Of a DNA stretch of 64,000 bases, positions 16,845 through 25,382 are shown piece after piece. A program made the position numbers and the translations under genes. The notes beneath the pieces are model-generated. The model did not search any database and was not told where the DNA came from. It saw only the letters and a program-made list of their open reading frames with translations. Position 1 is the stretch's first letter; the number at the start of each line of letters is the position of its first letter. This DNA comes from Halorarius litoreus. Lineage in GTDB: Archaea; Halobacteriota; Halobacteria; Halobacteriales; Haloarculaceae. The stretch covers positions 1,612,001 through 1,676,000 of the forward strand of contig NZ_CP101454.1 in assembly GCF_024362405.1 (NCBI RefSeq), written 5' to 3'.

Positions 16845-17581
16845 ATGTCAGGACCACTCGAGGGCACGGCAGCCATCGTCACCGGCGCCAGCGCGGGTAT
16901 CGGCGCCGCGACGGCACACTCGCTCGCTCGCGACGGCGCACAGGTCGCACTCGCCGCCCGGCGCTCCGGTCGCCTGCAGGAGCTCGCGGGCGAGCTCGAA
17001 GGTGAGTTCGGTGCCGAGGTCGCCGTCGTCCCGACCGACTGACCGACGAGGACGCCGTCGACGCACTCGTCGAGACGACCGTCGAGCGGTTCGGCGGGCT
17101 CGACTTCCTCGTGAACAACGCGGGGCTCGCCCGCGGGAGCAGCATCGAGGAGATGACCACCGAGGCGTACCGGACGACGATGGCCGTCAACTGCGACGGG
17201 ATGTTTTATTCGACGCGCGCGGCCCTCCCGCATCTCCGCGAGGCCGAGGGGACGCTCGTCTACCTCGGAAGCTTCGCCGGGAAGGCCCCACGGGCGTACA
17301 ATCCGGTGTACGCCGCCACCAAATACTGGACCCGCGGGTTCGCCAAGAGCGTCTCGGCGCAGGTCGGCGACGAGGTCGCCGTCTCCATCGTCAACCCCGC
17401 GGCGGTCCGCACGGAGTTCGAGGTCGACAGCGAGCAGTTCAAGGACCGCTACGCCCCCGGCGAGGTCGTCGAACCCGAGGAGGTGGGCGAGGCCATCGCC
17501 TACGTCGCCCGCCAGTCGCCGTCGATGGTCCACGAACTCGACATCTACAACCGCGACAAGTTCGTCGAGAGCGACCCCTAA
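16845..17581 (+). pseudogene. Short-chain dehydrogenase, interrupted by a one-base loss
   Basis: The 5' part (16845-17039) encodes a normal SDR start with TGASAGIGAAT and reads VAVVPTD before a TGA. The 3' part continues in another frame from about 17042 with TDEDAVDALVETTVERFGGL, DFLVNNAGLAR (NNAG motif), YAATKYWTRGF (Tyr-X-X-X-Lys), and a normal C-terminus at 17581. Restoring one base in GAC-TGACC (to GACGTGACC) near 17039 would join the halves as ...PTDVTDED... and give a standard ~246-residue enzyme. The rest has no other damage, so this is either a very recent mutation or a consensus error. The substrate is unknown. Confidence 0.85.
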
Positions 17582-17988
17582 GCCTGGGGGCGCTCGACGA
17601 CCACCGCATCTTCGGGGGGCTGTGCCCCGCGTCGGTAGCCCACCGGGTCGCGCCCCACCTCGAACGCACGCACCCGAACCACCAGTCGTCCGTCGTCGAG
17701 CGTCGCGCGCAACACGAGCCCCTCGCTCGTGACGACGACGTACGGCGGACTCGCGACCGGCTGGGCACGCAACTGTCCGCCCGCCGCCGTGACGCACTCG
17801 TCGAGCACGGTCGGTGCTGCAGCCAGTACCCCTGTCCGGTCGAGCGCCGCTCGGAACGGCGTGACGACTCGCTCGCGGTCGCTGACGCGCTCGTCCGGCC
17901 ACGAGTCGGCCACGGCGTCCGCGCAGTCGAGGACGCGCTCGACCCACGCGCGGCGCTCGCCGAGGAGGTGGTCGCGAACCGGGTCCAT
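17578..17988 (-). CDS. Haloarchaeal hypothetical protein (136 aa)
   Basis: This is a soluble protein of 136 residues. The N-terminal half is helical (LLGERRAWVERVLDCADAVADSW). The C-terminal half is beta-rich, with regular strands (PPYVVVTSEGLVLRATL, RLVVRVRAFEV) and a Pro-rich end. No motif is recognised. Its ATG overlaps the stop codon of the upstream rhodanese/metallo-beta-lactamase gene as TGATG, so it is very probably translated by coupling and may assist that enzyme. Its stop overlaps that of the frameshifted SDR on the other strand. Confidence 0.65.
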   Translation of the reverse strand: MDPVRDHLLGERRAWVERVLDCADAVADSWPDERVSDRERVVTPFRAALDRTGVLAAAPTVLDECVTAAGGQLRAQPVASPPYVVVTSEGLVLRATLDDGRLVVRVRAFEVGRDPVGYRRGAQPPEDAVVVERPQA

Positions 17989-19124
17989 CAGTCGGCCGCC
18001 GCCGCGCAGTTGTTCGGCCCCAGTTCGAGCTCGAACGCCGCGTCGTCGTCCGCCGCCTCCTGCCCGAGGTTCACCGCGATGATGGTCTCGAAGTTGGCCG
18101 GCTGCGCTGGCATCCGGTCGAGGATGCGCTCGGTGAACACCGCCTCGGAGACGTCGAACGCCCACAGCCGCTCGCGGAGGTCGCCGAGCGGTGCGGTGTA
18201 GCTGCCGTCTCCGGCGCGTTCGGCCGTCTCGCCGTAGTGACCGGGGGCGACGACGACTTCGTCGCCGAAGCGCCCGAGCCGCTCCGTGAGCGTGCGGTGG
18301 AGTTCGCGGGCGTACTCGGGGGCGGCCGCGTCGCCACCCTGTAAGTCGGGGCGGGGGAGGCCGTCGACGAACAGCGTATCACCGCAGAGCAGCACGTCGC
18401 CCACCCGGAACGACACCATCCCGGTCGTGTGCCCGGGCGTGGCGACCACCTCGACCGACACGTCGCCGAGTCGGATGGTGTCGCCGTCAGCGAGCGTCTC
18501 GACGCCGAACGCGGCGCCCCGCTCGACCGCCGCCTCGGACATGTAGCCGGTCGTCCCGTTCGCGATGTCCCGGAGGCCGCTGACGTGGTCAGCGTGGACG
18601 TGCGTGTCGACGGCGGCGACGAGCGGCACCCCGAACTCGGCGGCGTCCGCGGCGTAGCGGTCGGCGAACGCTCGGAGCGGGTCGACCACGAGCGCCCCGT
18701 CGGCCGCGACGACGAGGTACGCGAGACAGCCCGAGGAGGGCCGCTGGTACTGGTAGACGGTTGCCTCACCCGTGTCGGCTTCGAGCTCGACCCGCCGGTA
18801 GACGCGCGCCCACCCGTACATCCCGCCGTCGAGGTTGACGGCGTCGACGCCTCCTTCCCGAAGCATCGCGGCCACCTCGTCGCTCGCCTCCCCCCGCGGG
18901 CAGACGGCGACGACCGGTTCGGGTATCCCGTCTGGCAGCAGGTCGGTCGGGTCGCCAGCGACGCTCGCGGCGACGAACTTCGGGTACGGGACCTCGACGC
19001 GCTCGACGGTCGGCCCGTCGATGCGCCACTCGTCGATCTCGTCGCGGTTGCGCGTGTCGAGGAGGGTGACGCGCTCGCCTCGTTCGAGGCGCTCGGCGAG
19101 GGCGTCGGGCGAGAGGGAGTCCAT
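17988..19124 (-). CDS. Rhodanese-metallo-beta-lactamase fusion (persulfide dioxygenase-like)
   Basis: This 378-residue cytoplasmic enzyme has an N-terminal rhodanese domain (residues 1-105; LLDTRNRDEIDEWRIDG, active-site loop VCPRGEAS with the acceptor Cys) and a C-terminal metallo-beta-lactamase domain. The latter has THVHADHVSG (HxHxDH, about residues 175-185), ATPGHTTG (third His) and LLCGDTLF (bridging Asp). The combination matches ETHE1/persulfide dioxygenase-rhodanese proteins that handle glutathione- or other low-molecular-weight persulfides, although the domain order here is rhodanese first. An internal GDTLFVDGLPRPDLQGG fits the persulfide dioxygenase branch rather than glyoxalase II. 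The ATG at 19124 (MDSLSPDAL) is the only one with family-like sequence after it. Confidence 0.85.
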   Translation of the reverse strand: MDSLSPDALAERLERGERVTLLDTRNRDEIDEWRIDGPTVERVEVPYPKFVAASVAGDPTDLLPDGIPEPVVAVCPRGEASDEVAAMLREGGVDAVNLDGGMYGWARVYRRVELEADTGEATVYQYQRPSSGCLAYLVVAADGALVVDPLRAFADRYAADAAEFGVPLVAAVDTHVHADHVSGLRDIANGTTGYMSEAAVERGAAFGVETLADGDTIRLGDVSVEVVATPGHTTGMVSFRVGDVLLCGDTLFVDGLPRPDLQGGDAAAPEYARELHRTLTERLGRFGDEVVVAPGHYGETAERAGDGSYTAPLGDLRERLWAFDVSEAVFTERILDRMPAQPANFETIIAVNLGQEAADDDAAFELELGPNNCAAAAD

Positions 19125-19194
19125 ACCCGACGTACGCCAGCGCCGCGAATAAACTCGGGGTATCGTTATGCCGACACGTGCCCAACGCCCCGGC

Positions 19195-19827
19195 ATGAAC
19201 GGACAGGAGGTCGTCGACGCCGTCAACCGCGACCGCGCGACCGAACTCGACCGGCTCGGTTCGGGGAAGGCGCTCGTGGCCGCTACGACCGCGAATCTCG
19301 ACCGTGAGCCGGTTCTGACCGCCGCTGCCCAGGCGGAGGCCCGCGCCCACGAGACGTTCGAGACGTGGGCCACGGACGAGCCCGACGCGGCGGCTCGCGA
19401 GGCGTTCGCCGACGTGGCTGACACCGAGGCCGACCACCACGCGCAGGTGGTCGCGCTGCTCGACGACGCCCCCGACGCCCCCGAACCGGACGCGCTTCAC
19501 GAGTACCTCCGTGGCCTGGACGACACCGCCGAGCGGGTCGGCGCGGGGCTCGTCGGCCGGCCGCTCGCGTCCTCGCGGTCGCTGTTGCAGGTCGTGAACT
19601 TCTTCGTCAACGAGGCGGCCCGGGCGGAGGCTGACCTCTTTCGAGAACTGCGGTCGGACTCGGACGCGACCGTCGAGCGCGGCATCGAGGTACTCGACGC
19701 GGTCTGTGCCGACGACGCGGCGTACGAGCGCGCACAGGCGGCAGCCGAGGCGGCCATCGACACGGCCTACGAGGAGTACGCCACGCAACTGGAGGTGATG
19801 GGGCTCGACCCGAAGCCCGTCTGTTGA
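19195..19827 (+). CDS. Ferritin-like/rubrerythrin-like helical protein
   Basis: This is a 210-residue, all-helical, acidic protein. Four long helices can be drawn. Glu/His residues with the spacing of a di-iron four-helix bundle occur in AEARAHETFETWA (about 52-64), DTEADHHAQVVALLD (about 82-96), NEAARAEADLF (about 143-153) and IDTAYEEYA (about 186-194). This suggests a ferritin-like or rubrerythrin-like fold without the rubredoxin domain. It may act on oxygen species or iron, in keeping with the nearby peroxiredoxin and persulfide enzymes, but metal binding is an inference. The ATG at 19195 gives MNGQEVVDAVN; it is divergent from the rhodanese fusion gene. Confidence 0.6.
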   Translation: MNGQEVVDAVNRDRATELDRLGSGKALVAATTANLDREPVLTAAAQAEARAHETFETWATDEPDAAAREAFADVADTEADHHAQVVALLDDAPDAPEPDALHEYLRGLDDTAERVGAGLVGRPLASSRSLLQVVNFFVNEAARAEADLFRELRSDSDATVERGIEVLDAVCADDAAYERAQAAAEAAIDTAYEEYATQLEVMGLDPKPVC

Positions 19828-19867
19828 CGCCCCACAGGGTCTTACGTCTCGCCTCCGAGTAGCCGGT

Positions 19868-20218
19868 ATGACCGACCCCGGCGGGGAGCTCCCGCACCCC
19901 GACGATGTCGACGACACGCCGACCATCAGCTGCAGCCGCTGTGACGCCGAATGGGCGCTGGATTACGAGCTCGACGAGCTGTCGATGGGGAACCAGGCCG
20001 TCGAGGCGTTCGCGCTCGACCACCAGCAGCACACCGGCCACTTCCCCGACGACGTATCGCCGTGGATCGCGGACTGCCAGCGCTGTCCAGACGGCGTCGA
20101 GCGCCTCGAAGAACAGGGGGTCCGGCGGTGGGCGACGGCACACGCCCGACACACTCGCCACACCGTCGAACTCGACCACGCGAGCCGGGACGAGCCGGTG
20201 TTGATCGGCGACGACTAG
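19868..20218 (+). CDS. Zinc-ribbon-like hypothetical protein
   Basis: This is a 116-residue protein. Two CxxC pairs (SCSRCDAEW at about 22-30 and DCQRCPDG at about 69-76) could bind one zinc ion. His-rich segments follow each (DHQQHTGHF and HARHTRHTVELDH), arranged as an apparent duplicated unit of CxxC plus a His-rich helix. It is probably a small zinc protein of haloarchaeal type; nucleic acid binding is possible but not shown. The stop codon overlaps the convergent neighbour's stop through a CTAG tetranucleotide. Confidence 0.65.
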   Translation: MTDPGGELPHPDDVDDTPTISCSRCDAEWALDYELDELSMGNQAVEAFALDHQQHTGHFPDDVSPWIADCQRCPDGVERLEEQGVRRWATAHARHTRHTVELDHASRDEPVLIGDD

Positions 20219-20625
20219 TCAAGCGTCGACAGCACGAGCGTCGAGAAGTCCGTCTCCGAGAGGTAGTCGCGTTCGAGCGCCGTGAACCAGCCCGCCCGGA
20301 CCTCGTAGTGGCCTTTCTGCTCGCGGTCCGCCGCGTCGCCGCTTTCCGCCTGCATGAACACCCAGACGTGGACGTCGTCCGGCTCCCACTCGCCGGCTTC
20401 CGGGATGCCGGAGACGTCTCGGCCCTCGGTCTCGATGCCCGCGAGGTCGAGCAGGAGGCGGAGCATCGTCCCCACCTGCGTACGGGGGACGCCGTCGCCG
20501 ATGCTCGGCGTCTCGTAGCCCACGTGGATGGCACCCTCGTGGCGCTCGCAGTTCGTCACGTACAGCCCCTCGCCCATCAGGTGCGTCTCGAGTACCTCCC
20601 CGAGCTCCTCGGCGGTGAGTGACAC
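20215..20625 (-). CDS. Haloarchaeal hypothetical protein (136 aa)
   Basis: This is a 136-residue acidic protein without membrane segments. An N-terminal helix (TAEELGEVLETHLMGEGLYV) is followed by alternating strands (GAIHVGYETP, DVHVWVFMQAE, HYEVRAGWF) and a C-terminal helix. No motif is recognised. The start MSLTAEEL and the consistent GC-ending codons support a true gene. It converges on and overlaps the zinc-ribbon gene by four bases (CTAG). Confidence 0.65.
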   Translation of the reverse strand: MSLTAEELGEVLETHLMGEGLYVTNCERHEGAIHVGYETPSIGDGVPRTQVGTMLRLLLDLAGIETEGRDVSGIPEAGEWEPDDVHVWVFMQAESGDAADREQKGHYEVRAGWFTALERDYLSETDFSTLVLSTLD

Positions 20626-20688
20626 GACTGGAGATACGGCCGCGGCGACTTATGGCCACCGGAGCCCCGTGGTCGCCCGAGACGAGGT

Positions 20689-21462
20689 TCAGCGGTCCCG
20701 CGAGACTGCCAGCCGAATCTGCTGGACGAGCCGCTCGTACTGCTCGTTGCCCGTCCCTTTCGGGACGTACGCGGTGACGTCGTTGGCGATGGCCTGACTC
20801 GCCACCTCCTCGCTCCCCTTGTTGGTGAACAGGATGAAGGGGAGCGCCGGGAACTCCTCGCGGATCGCCCGCAGCAGGTCGATGCCGTCGATGGCCGGCA
20901 TCCAGTAGTCGGAGACGACACAGTCGATGCCCGTACCGTTCAGCACGGAGAAGGCGTCCGGGGCGCTCGTCGCGGTCTGGACCTCGATGTCGTCGTGCTG
21001 TTCGCCGAGGATGTGTGCGAGGAGGTCGACCATGTCGGGGTCGTCGTCGACCACGAGCACGGTCACGGTGTCGGCGTCGCTCCGTTGCGCGTTCGGTTTG
21101 GCCCCCCGGAGCTCGTGGCTGATGGCGAGGTCGAGCCACGCCGCGAGGTCGTCGGGTGCGGTCGTCGCCTCCACGATGTCGCGGATGCGGTCGTACGTCA
21201 CGAGCCCGTACCGTTCGAGAAGCGGGAGGTGCGTGGCGTCGAGTGCGGTGCGAATCCGCCGGCGACCGAGCGCGCCGGTCGCGCCGACTTCCTGGTCGAG
21301 GTCGGTCATGTCGACCACCACGTCCGTCAGCTCGCGCATCGTCGCCGCCCCGTTCTGCTGAAGGTGGAACAGGACGACGCGCCGTGGTTTCGCGCCGAGC
21401 GCCCGGAACAGTTCGTCGGTGGAGATGGCCGTATCGCCCCCGACGTTCGCCGACCCGATCAT
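20689..21462 (-). CDS. Winged-helix protein with C-terminal receiver domain
   Basis: This is a 257-residue regulator in the reverse of the usual order. Residues 1-125 resemble the haloarchaeal DUF7344-type winged helix (PRRVVLFHLQQNGAATMREL ... LPLLERYGLVTYD). Residues about 133-257 form a CheY-like receiver domain: acidic pair VLVVDDDPDM, phosphoacceptor Asp in CVVSDYWMPAIDG (about residue 184), and the conserved Lys in VPKGTGNE (about 234). The receiver is complete and should be phosphorylated by a histidine kinase, none of which lies nearby. Putting the DNA-binding module first and the receiver last is uncommon outside haloarchaea. Targets are unknown. Confidence 0.8.
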   Translation of the reverse strand: MIGSANVGGDTAISTDELFRALGAKPRRVVLFHLQQNGAATMRELTDVVVDMTDLDQEVGATGALGRRRIRTALDATHLPLLERYGLVTYDRIRDIVEATTAPDDLAAWLDLAISHELRGAKPNAQRSDADTVTVLVVDDDPDMVDLLAHILGEQHDDIEVQTATSAPDAFSVLNGTGIDCVVSDYWMPAIDGIDLLRAIREEFPALPFILFTNKGSEEVASQAIANDVTAYVPKGTGNEQYERLVQQIRLAVSRDR

Positions 21463-21579
21463 CGGCGCCCACTCGCAGACGACCGCCGCGATGTCGTGTG
21501 ATACATGATGCCTCTGAGACAGCCTCCGTTGGCGCCACAGTTTGTTAGCTGTTATCGAAGCCCACAGACATGTCCCGGC

Positions 21580-22020
21580 TCACACCGGGTCCGGCTCGAC
21601 GTCCTGGTACGCGAGGACGGCGTCGCGGAACTCGTCAGGGATGCGGGTCGATTCGCCGTCACGAACCGCCACGTGCGTGAGGTGCCCCTCCGCACACACC
21701 GTCCCGTCGGGTTTCCGACAGCGCCACTCGAACTCCATCGACGACTCGCGGATGGCCGTCGCTCGAATCCCGCAGACGAGGTCGTCGCCGAACTCCGCAA
21801 AGGAGCGGTAGTCGACGTCGGTGTGGACGACGTGGACGTCCCAGTCTTCGGCTTCGAGCGCCTCCCACGCGAAGCCGATGTCGCGGAGGAACTGGCTGAA
21901 CGTCTCGTCCTGATACGTGACGTAGTTGCCGTAGAAGACGATGCCCTGTGCGTCGGTTTCGGCGAACCGGACTTTGGTCTCCCAGCAGTAGTGGAGGTCG
22001 TCGTCGTAGTCGCTCGGCAT
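21580..22020 (-). CDS. 4HBT-type (YbgC-like) acyl-CoA thioesterase
   Basis: This is a 146-residue hotdog-fold protein. RFAETDAQGIVFYGNYVTYQ (about residues 18-37) contains the TDxxG(I/V)xxxNY signature of 4-hydroxybenzoyl-CoA-type thioesterases, with the catalytic Asp in ETDAQG. Strands such as DVDYRSFAEFGDDL and MEFEWRCRKPDGTVCAEG follow the family pattern. It probably hydrolyses an acyl-CoA in the cytoplasm; the substrate is not evident. The ATG at 22020 (MPSDYDDDLHY) was chosen because residues encoded upstream are unlike the family. It is unrelated in sequence to the PaaI-type gene at 13867. Confidence 0.85.
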   Translation of the reverse strand: MPSDYDDDLHYCWETKVRFAETDAQGIVFYGNYVTYQDETFSQFLRDIGFAWEALEAEDWDVHVVHTDVDYRSFAEFGDDLVCGIRATAIRESSMEFEWRCRKPDGTVCAEGHLTHVAVRDGESTRIPDEFRDAVLAYQDVEPDPV

Positions 22021-22210
22021 GGCGTGGGTGGTCTGGCGGGGACAGCATAAGTGTGCACTCCAGCGGTGTCCCACGGGGGCGACTGCGCATACCCCCGTTC
22101 GCCACCAGGCGCTCGTCGGCGTCGTCGGCACGAGCCGCTACAGCCGGCGGGTGCAGATTCGCGGCGTCTGGGACCGCCAGCCCGCAGACGACTGAGCGGC
22201 CCGCGGTGGC

Positions 22211-22678
22211 CTACGACCCGCCGGTCAGGAGCGCTTCGGGCTCGAACGCCCACACGAGCGCGGCGTCCAGCACGAACACCAGCGCGCCGATGGCGAACAG
22301 GAGCCCGGTGCTGAGGAACCGGACGCCCGTGACTTGCGCGAGCAGTAGCGCGACGACCGGCAGGACGACCACGTCCGCGATCTGCTGGGCCTCCTGGAAC
22401 CCCCGGGCCTTCATCGAGACGAGGACCGTCACGCCGAGCCCGAAGATGGAGACGGCGGGGACGAGCCAGAGGATGAGCAGGAGCCAGAGCGTGGTCTTCC
22501 CCGACCCGTTCGGTCCGAGGAACTCGGCGATGGTGCCCGGTGGAACCGAGAACGACACGTCGTCGACCGCCGTCGTCTCCCCGAACCGCTTGGTCACGCC
22601 GCGGGCCCGGATGGCGACTGGCTCCGCGTCGGCAGTCGTTTCGACCTCCTTGCTGACCGTGGCGGCTGTGTCAGACAT
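22211..22678 (-). pseudogene. In-frame fusion of ABC ATPase 5' end and ABC permease 3' end
   Basis: The first ~68 codons are a normal ABC transporter ATPase N-terminus: RARGVTKRFGETTAVDDVSF and Walker A GPNGSGKTT. Directly after GKTT the protein becomes hydrophobic (LWLLLILWLVPAVSIFGLGV) and remains so, with three membrane segments to the end (FEPEALLTGGS). Signature, Q-loop, Walker B and H-loop are absent. The simplest reading is a deletion that removed the rest of the ATPase gene and the start of an adjacent permease gene, joining the two in frame. The 155-codon frame is intact, so a product could be made. It could bind nucleotide poorly, if at all, and not hydrolyse it. Confidence 0.8.
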
Positions 22679-22740
22679 GAGATACTACTCCGTCGTCGTC
22701 CGCCCGCAATCTAACGACTCCGACACGGGCGTCGGCGGCG

Positions 22741-23604
22741 CTACACATCGGTCGCCTCGGGGCCGAGCGGGGTTCGGGCCGCCCGGCGGACGACCACCCG
22801 GTCCATCGCCACGAGAACCACCGTCGCGACCAGGGCCGTCGCCAGGAGCGGGACGACGGGCGTCTGGTAGGTTCCCAGCTGGCCGGCCTCGGCGAGTGCG
22901 GTCGTGACGCCGAACAGCGCGAGGAAGTTGTGGAACACCAGCGCGCCGTACACCGAGCCGCCACCGAAGTAGAACAGCCCCGTGCCGACGCTGACGACCG
23001 TCAGCAGGCCGACCATCTCGAGCGTGTTGAACGGTGGGCTGTGGGCGACGTGGTACACGCCGAACAGCACGCTCGCGACGACGAGCGCGAGCCCGTTCGC
23101 CAGCAGGTCGTTCATGCCTCGTCGACGTAACAGAGCGGCGACGCTTCCCCCGACGACGACCCAGCACACCACGACCTCGGCGATGGACACCGGGAGCACC
23201 TGGGCGAACGCGTTCAGCACCACGATTGGGTCGGTCGATGGAGGCTGCTGGAGCAGGTACACCGCGACGCCGAGCACGCCCGCGAGGAGGACTCCGACGG
23301 CGGTTCGGGATGCGGTCCGGAACCCGAACGCCCGGGGCGTAGCGACGTCCGAGGCGACGAACTCGCGGACGACCCACAGCGCGAGAACGGTGCCAACGAG
23401 GACGTTCGCGACGCCCGTGTACACGACGCGGTCGAGGGTGGCCTCCGGCCGGAGCAGTGTCTGGATTCGGCCCTCGAGCAGCCACGTAACTGCCGTCCAG
23501 ACGCCGTAGAGACCGACCGCGACGAGCGTCTTCGACAGCGGCGAGAGCGTGCGGATGGCCGAGCGATTCACCCCGGTTCGGACGGCGGCGAGTATCGAGC
23601 CCAT
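22741..23604 (-). CDS. CPBP-like membrane protein lacking the EExxxR motif
   Basis: This is a 287-residue polytopic membrane protein with about eight hydrophobic segments. His-containing helices FGVYHVAHSPPFNT and ALVFHNFLALFG match the two His positions of CPBP-family intramembrane proteases. The segment expected to hold the catalytic EExxxR reads SIAEVVVCWVVVGG, with one Glu and no Arg. It is therefore either a degenerate, non-proteolytic CPBP relative or a different membrane family. The ATG at 23604 (MGSILAAVRTG) starts the conserved-looking part. It lies 62 bases downstream of the broken ABC gene on the same strand and probably belonged to the same export/immunity-like cluster. Confidence 0.65.
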   Translation of the reverse strand: MGSILAAVRTGVNRSAIRTLSPLSKTLVAVGLYGVWTAVTWLLEGRIQTLLRPEATLDRVVYTGVANVLVGTVLALWVVREFVASDVATPRAFGFRTASRTAVGVLLAGVLGVAVYLLQQPPSTDPIVVLNAFAQVLPVSIAEVVVCWVVVGGSVAALLRRRGMNDLLANGLALVVASVLFGVYHVAHSPPFNTLEMVGLLTVVSVGTGLFYFGGGSVYGALVFHNFLALFGVTTALAEAGQLGTYQTPVVPLLATALVATVVLVAMDRVVVRRAARTPLGPEATDV

Positions 23605-23711
23605 GCCCGAGGTACGCGGTGAGGCCGAATGGCGTTCGGTGGTGAGTCCCACCGCGTGAGACCCGGTAGCAACGGGGCGACGCTGATGTGCTGGTCCGTC
23701 GTGGGGTCAGT

Positions 23712-24266
23712 ATGGCTCCGGTACCGGTCGCCCTCGCCCTGTGGCTACTCCCGCTGTCGTGGGCCGTCCACGACCTCGAGGAGGTGGTGATGCACGCACG
23801 ATGGGCGAGTGTGCGGGACGGTCCCGAAACCGCGAACGACCGGTCGCGGCTCGCGCGCCGGATCGTCGCGCTCCACTCGACGCCGGCGAGCCAGTTCCGG
23901 ATCGCCGTGCTCGTCGTCGGCGTCGTGCTGGTCGTCGTGACGGCGGCTGCGACACGAGCACCGGACGGCGTCTGGGGCGTCGTGTTCGCCGTCCTTCTCG
24001 GGGGATACTTCCTCCACGGGTTCCTCCACGTCGCGCAGTCGCTCGTCCTCCGACGGTACACGCCCGGTGTCGCCACGGCCGTCCTCGTCGTCGTTCCCGC
24101 GTCGGGGGTGCTGTATCGCGTGCTCTTCGACGCGGGACTCCTCGGCGTCGAGCAGGCCGTCGGGACGGCGGTCGTCGGCGGTCTCGTCTTCGTCCCGGTC
24201 GTCCGGGGCGCCCAGCGGCTCGCCACCTGGGTCGACGAACGCCACGACGACGGAGCGAGACGATAG
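23712..24266 (+). CDS. HXXEE-motif membrane protein
   Basis: This is a 184-residue membrane protein with about five hydrophobic segments. The N-terminus contains WAVHDLEEVVMHARW, the HxxEE signature of a small family of predicted membrane enzymes or metal-binding proteins, and a second His cluster lies in YFLHGFLHVAQS. Spaced His/Glu residues within helices suggest a metal site in the membrane; the activity is unknown. The ATG at 23712 follows a gap of about 110 bases from the divergent CPBP-like gene. It belongs to the run of small membrane proteins between 22 and 28 kb. Confidence 0.75.
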   Translation: MAPVPVALALWLLPLSWAVHDLEEVVMHARWASVRDGPETANDRSRLARRIVALHSTPASQFRIAVLVVGVVLVVVTAAATRAPDGVWGVVFAVLLGGYFLHGFLHVAQSLVLRRYTPGVATAVLVVVPASGVLYRVLFDAGLLGVEQAVGTAVVGGLVFVPVVRGAQRLATWVDERHDDGARR

Positions 24267-24397
24267 CCCCTGACGGCTTCGACCGGCACGTCCCGCGAGC
24301 GTACGGCGCCAGGCTCCCCGGAGTGACCACTGCTCCCTCGCGGTGCGGTCTCATCGGGTGGGACCCATCGTCCCTGCCTATTGCGACTGTGCGCGAA

Positions 24398-24414
24398 TGT
24401 CACAGCAGGTGACA
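24398..24414. promoter_or_regulatory. Inverted repeat TGTCAC-N5-GTGACA
   Basis: TGTCACAGCAGGTGACA is a perfect 6-5-6 inverted repeat ending 6 bases before the probable GTG start of the CPBP gene at 24420. If the transcript is leaderless the repeat overlies the start region, and a bound dimer would interfere with initiation. No regulator is identified. Confidence 0.3.
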
Positions 24415-24419
24415 GCGTC

Positions 24420-25298
24420 GTGGTGAATCACAGCAACCGGTGGCAGGGCGTCGCACGCAACCTCTCTCCGTGGGGGTTCCCGCTCCTCTACCTCGGCTGG
24501 GCGTTCCTGTTCTGGAGTCCCATCCTCGTCTCCGAGGCGTCGGTCTGGTCGTTCCCCAACGTGGTGTTCTTCCTCATCGGGGGCGCGAGCCCTCTGCTCG
24601 CGGGGCTGGCACTCGCGTGGCTCACGGGCGGGCGACCACGACTCCGCGACATGGGGCGTCGACTGGTCGACGTGCGGCGCATCTCCCCGCGGTGGTGGCT
24701 CGTCGTCCTCCTGTTCTGGCTGGCGTTCGACCTGCTGGTCGCCGGCGTGGCACTGGCGCTGGGCGTGACGGACCGTCCGCTGGAGCTCGTGTGGAGCCTC
24801 CTGACCGACCCGAGCGCACTCGCGTTCGTGCTCCTGCTGTCGTTCGTGTTCCCGCTGGTCGAGGAGGTCGGCCTCCGCGGCTACTGGCTCGACGCGCTCC
24901 AGGAGCGGTACAGCCCGACCGTCGCCGGCCTCGTCAACGGGAGTACCTGGGCACTCTGGCACGCCCCGTTCGTCTGGTTCCCCGGCTACTACGCGAACAC
25001 GACGTTCGACCCCGAACTCTGGTGGTGGCTGCCGTCGATCGTCCTGCAGACGCTGCTCATCGTCTGGGTGTACAACAACACGGACCGGAGCATCCTGGCC
25101 GTCTTGCTGTTCCACGGGACGATGAACCTGACCGGTGAGTTCCTCGGGCTGGCTCCCGAACTGTTCCCGGTCACCCTCGTGGGGACGGCGCTCCTGGCGG
25201 CCGTCCTCGTCGTCGCCTGGCGGCGGAATCCCCCGGTGGGGGCCACGGCGGAGTCACCCAGCGGGCGACACGGCGGCACCGATGCCTCGGAGCAGTGA
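24420..25298 (+). CDS. CPBP family intramembrane metalloprotease
   Basis: This is a membrane protein of about 292 residues. The full CPBP motif set is present: FPLVEEVGLRGYWLDAL (EExxxR, about residues 143-159), TWALWHAPFVWFP (first His) and VLLFHGTMNLTG (second His, with Asn). VYNNTDRS precedes the last motif and is shared with the CPBP protein starting at 25903, so the two are of one subfamily. No ATG opens the frame. GTG codons at 24420 and 24423 are the likely starts, giving VVNHSNRW, whereas a TTG at 24381 is possible. CPBP proteins are linked elsewhere to prenyl-protein processing and to peptide-toxin immunity. The substrate here is unknown. Confidence 0.85.
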   Translation: MVNHSNRWQGVARNLSPWGFPLLYLGWAFLFWSPILVSEASVWSFPNVVFFLIGGASPLLAGLALAWLTGGRPRLRDMGRRLVDVRRISPRWWLVVLLFWLAFDLLVAGVALALGVTDRPLELVWSLLTDPSALAFVLLLSFVFPLVEEVGLRGYWLDALQERYSPTVAGLVNGSTWALWHAPFVWFPGYYANTTFDPELWWWLPSIVLQTLLIVWVYNNTDRSILAVLLFHGTMNLTGEFLGLAPELFPVTLVGTALLAAVLVVAWRRNPPVGATAESPSGRHGGTDASEQ

Positions 25299-25382
25299 GA
25301 TGGGGGCGGGGATACGTGTGGGCGGTGTGCTATCTCCCGTCACTACTAGTTGAATCCCTTACATGTCGTAGGAACATACGAG

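Noticed and set aside
22051..22195. Plus-strand frame ending RRVQIRGVWDRQPADD before the ABC remnant
   Set aside because: It looks protein-like but has no start and no recognisable domain; too short to call a remnant.
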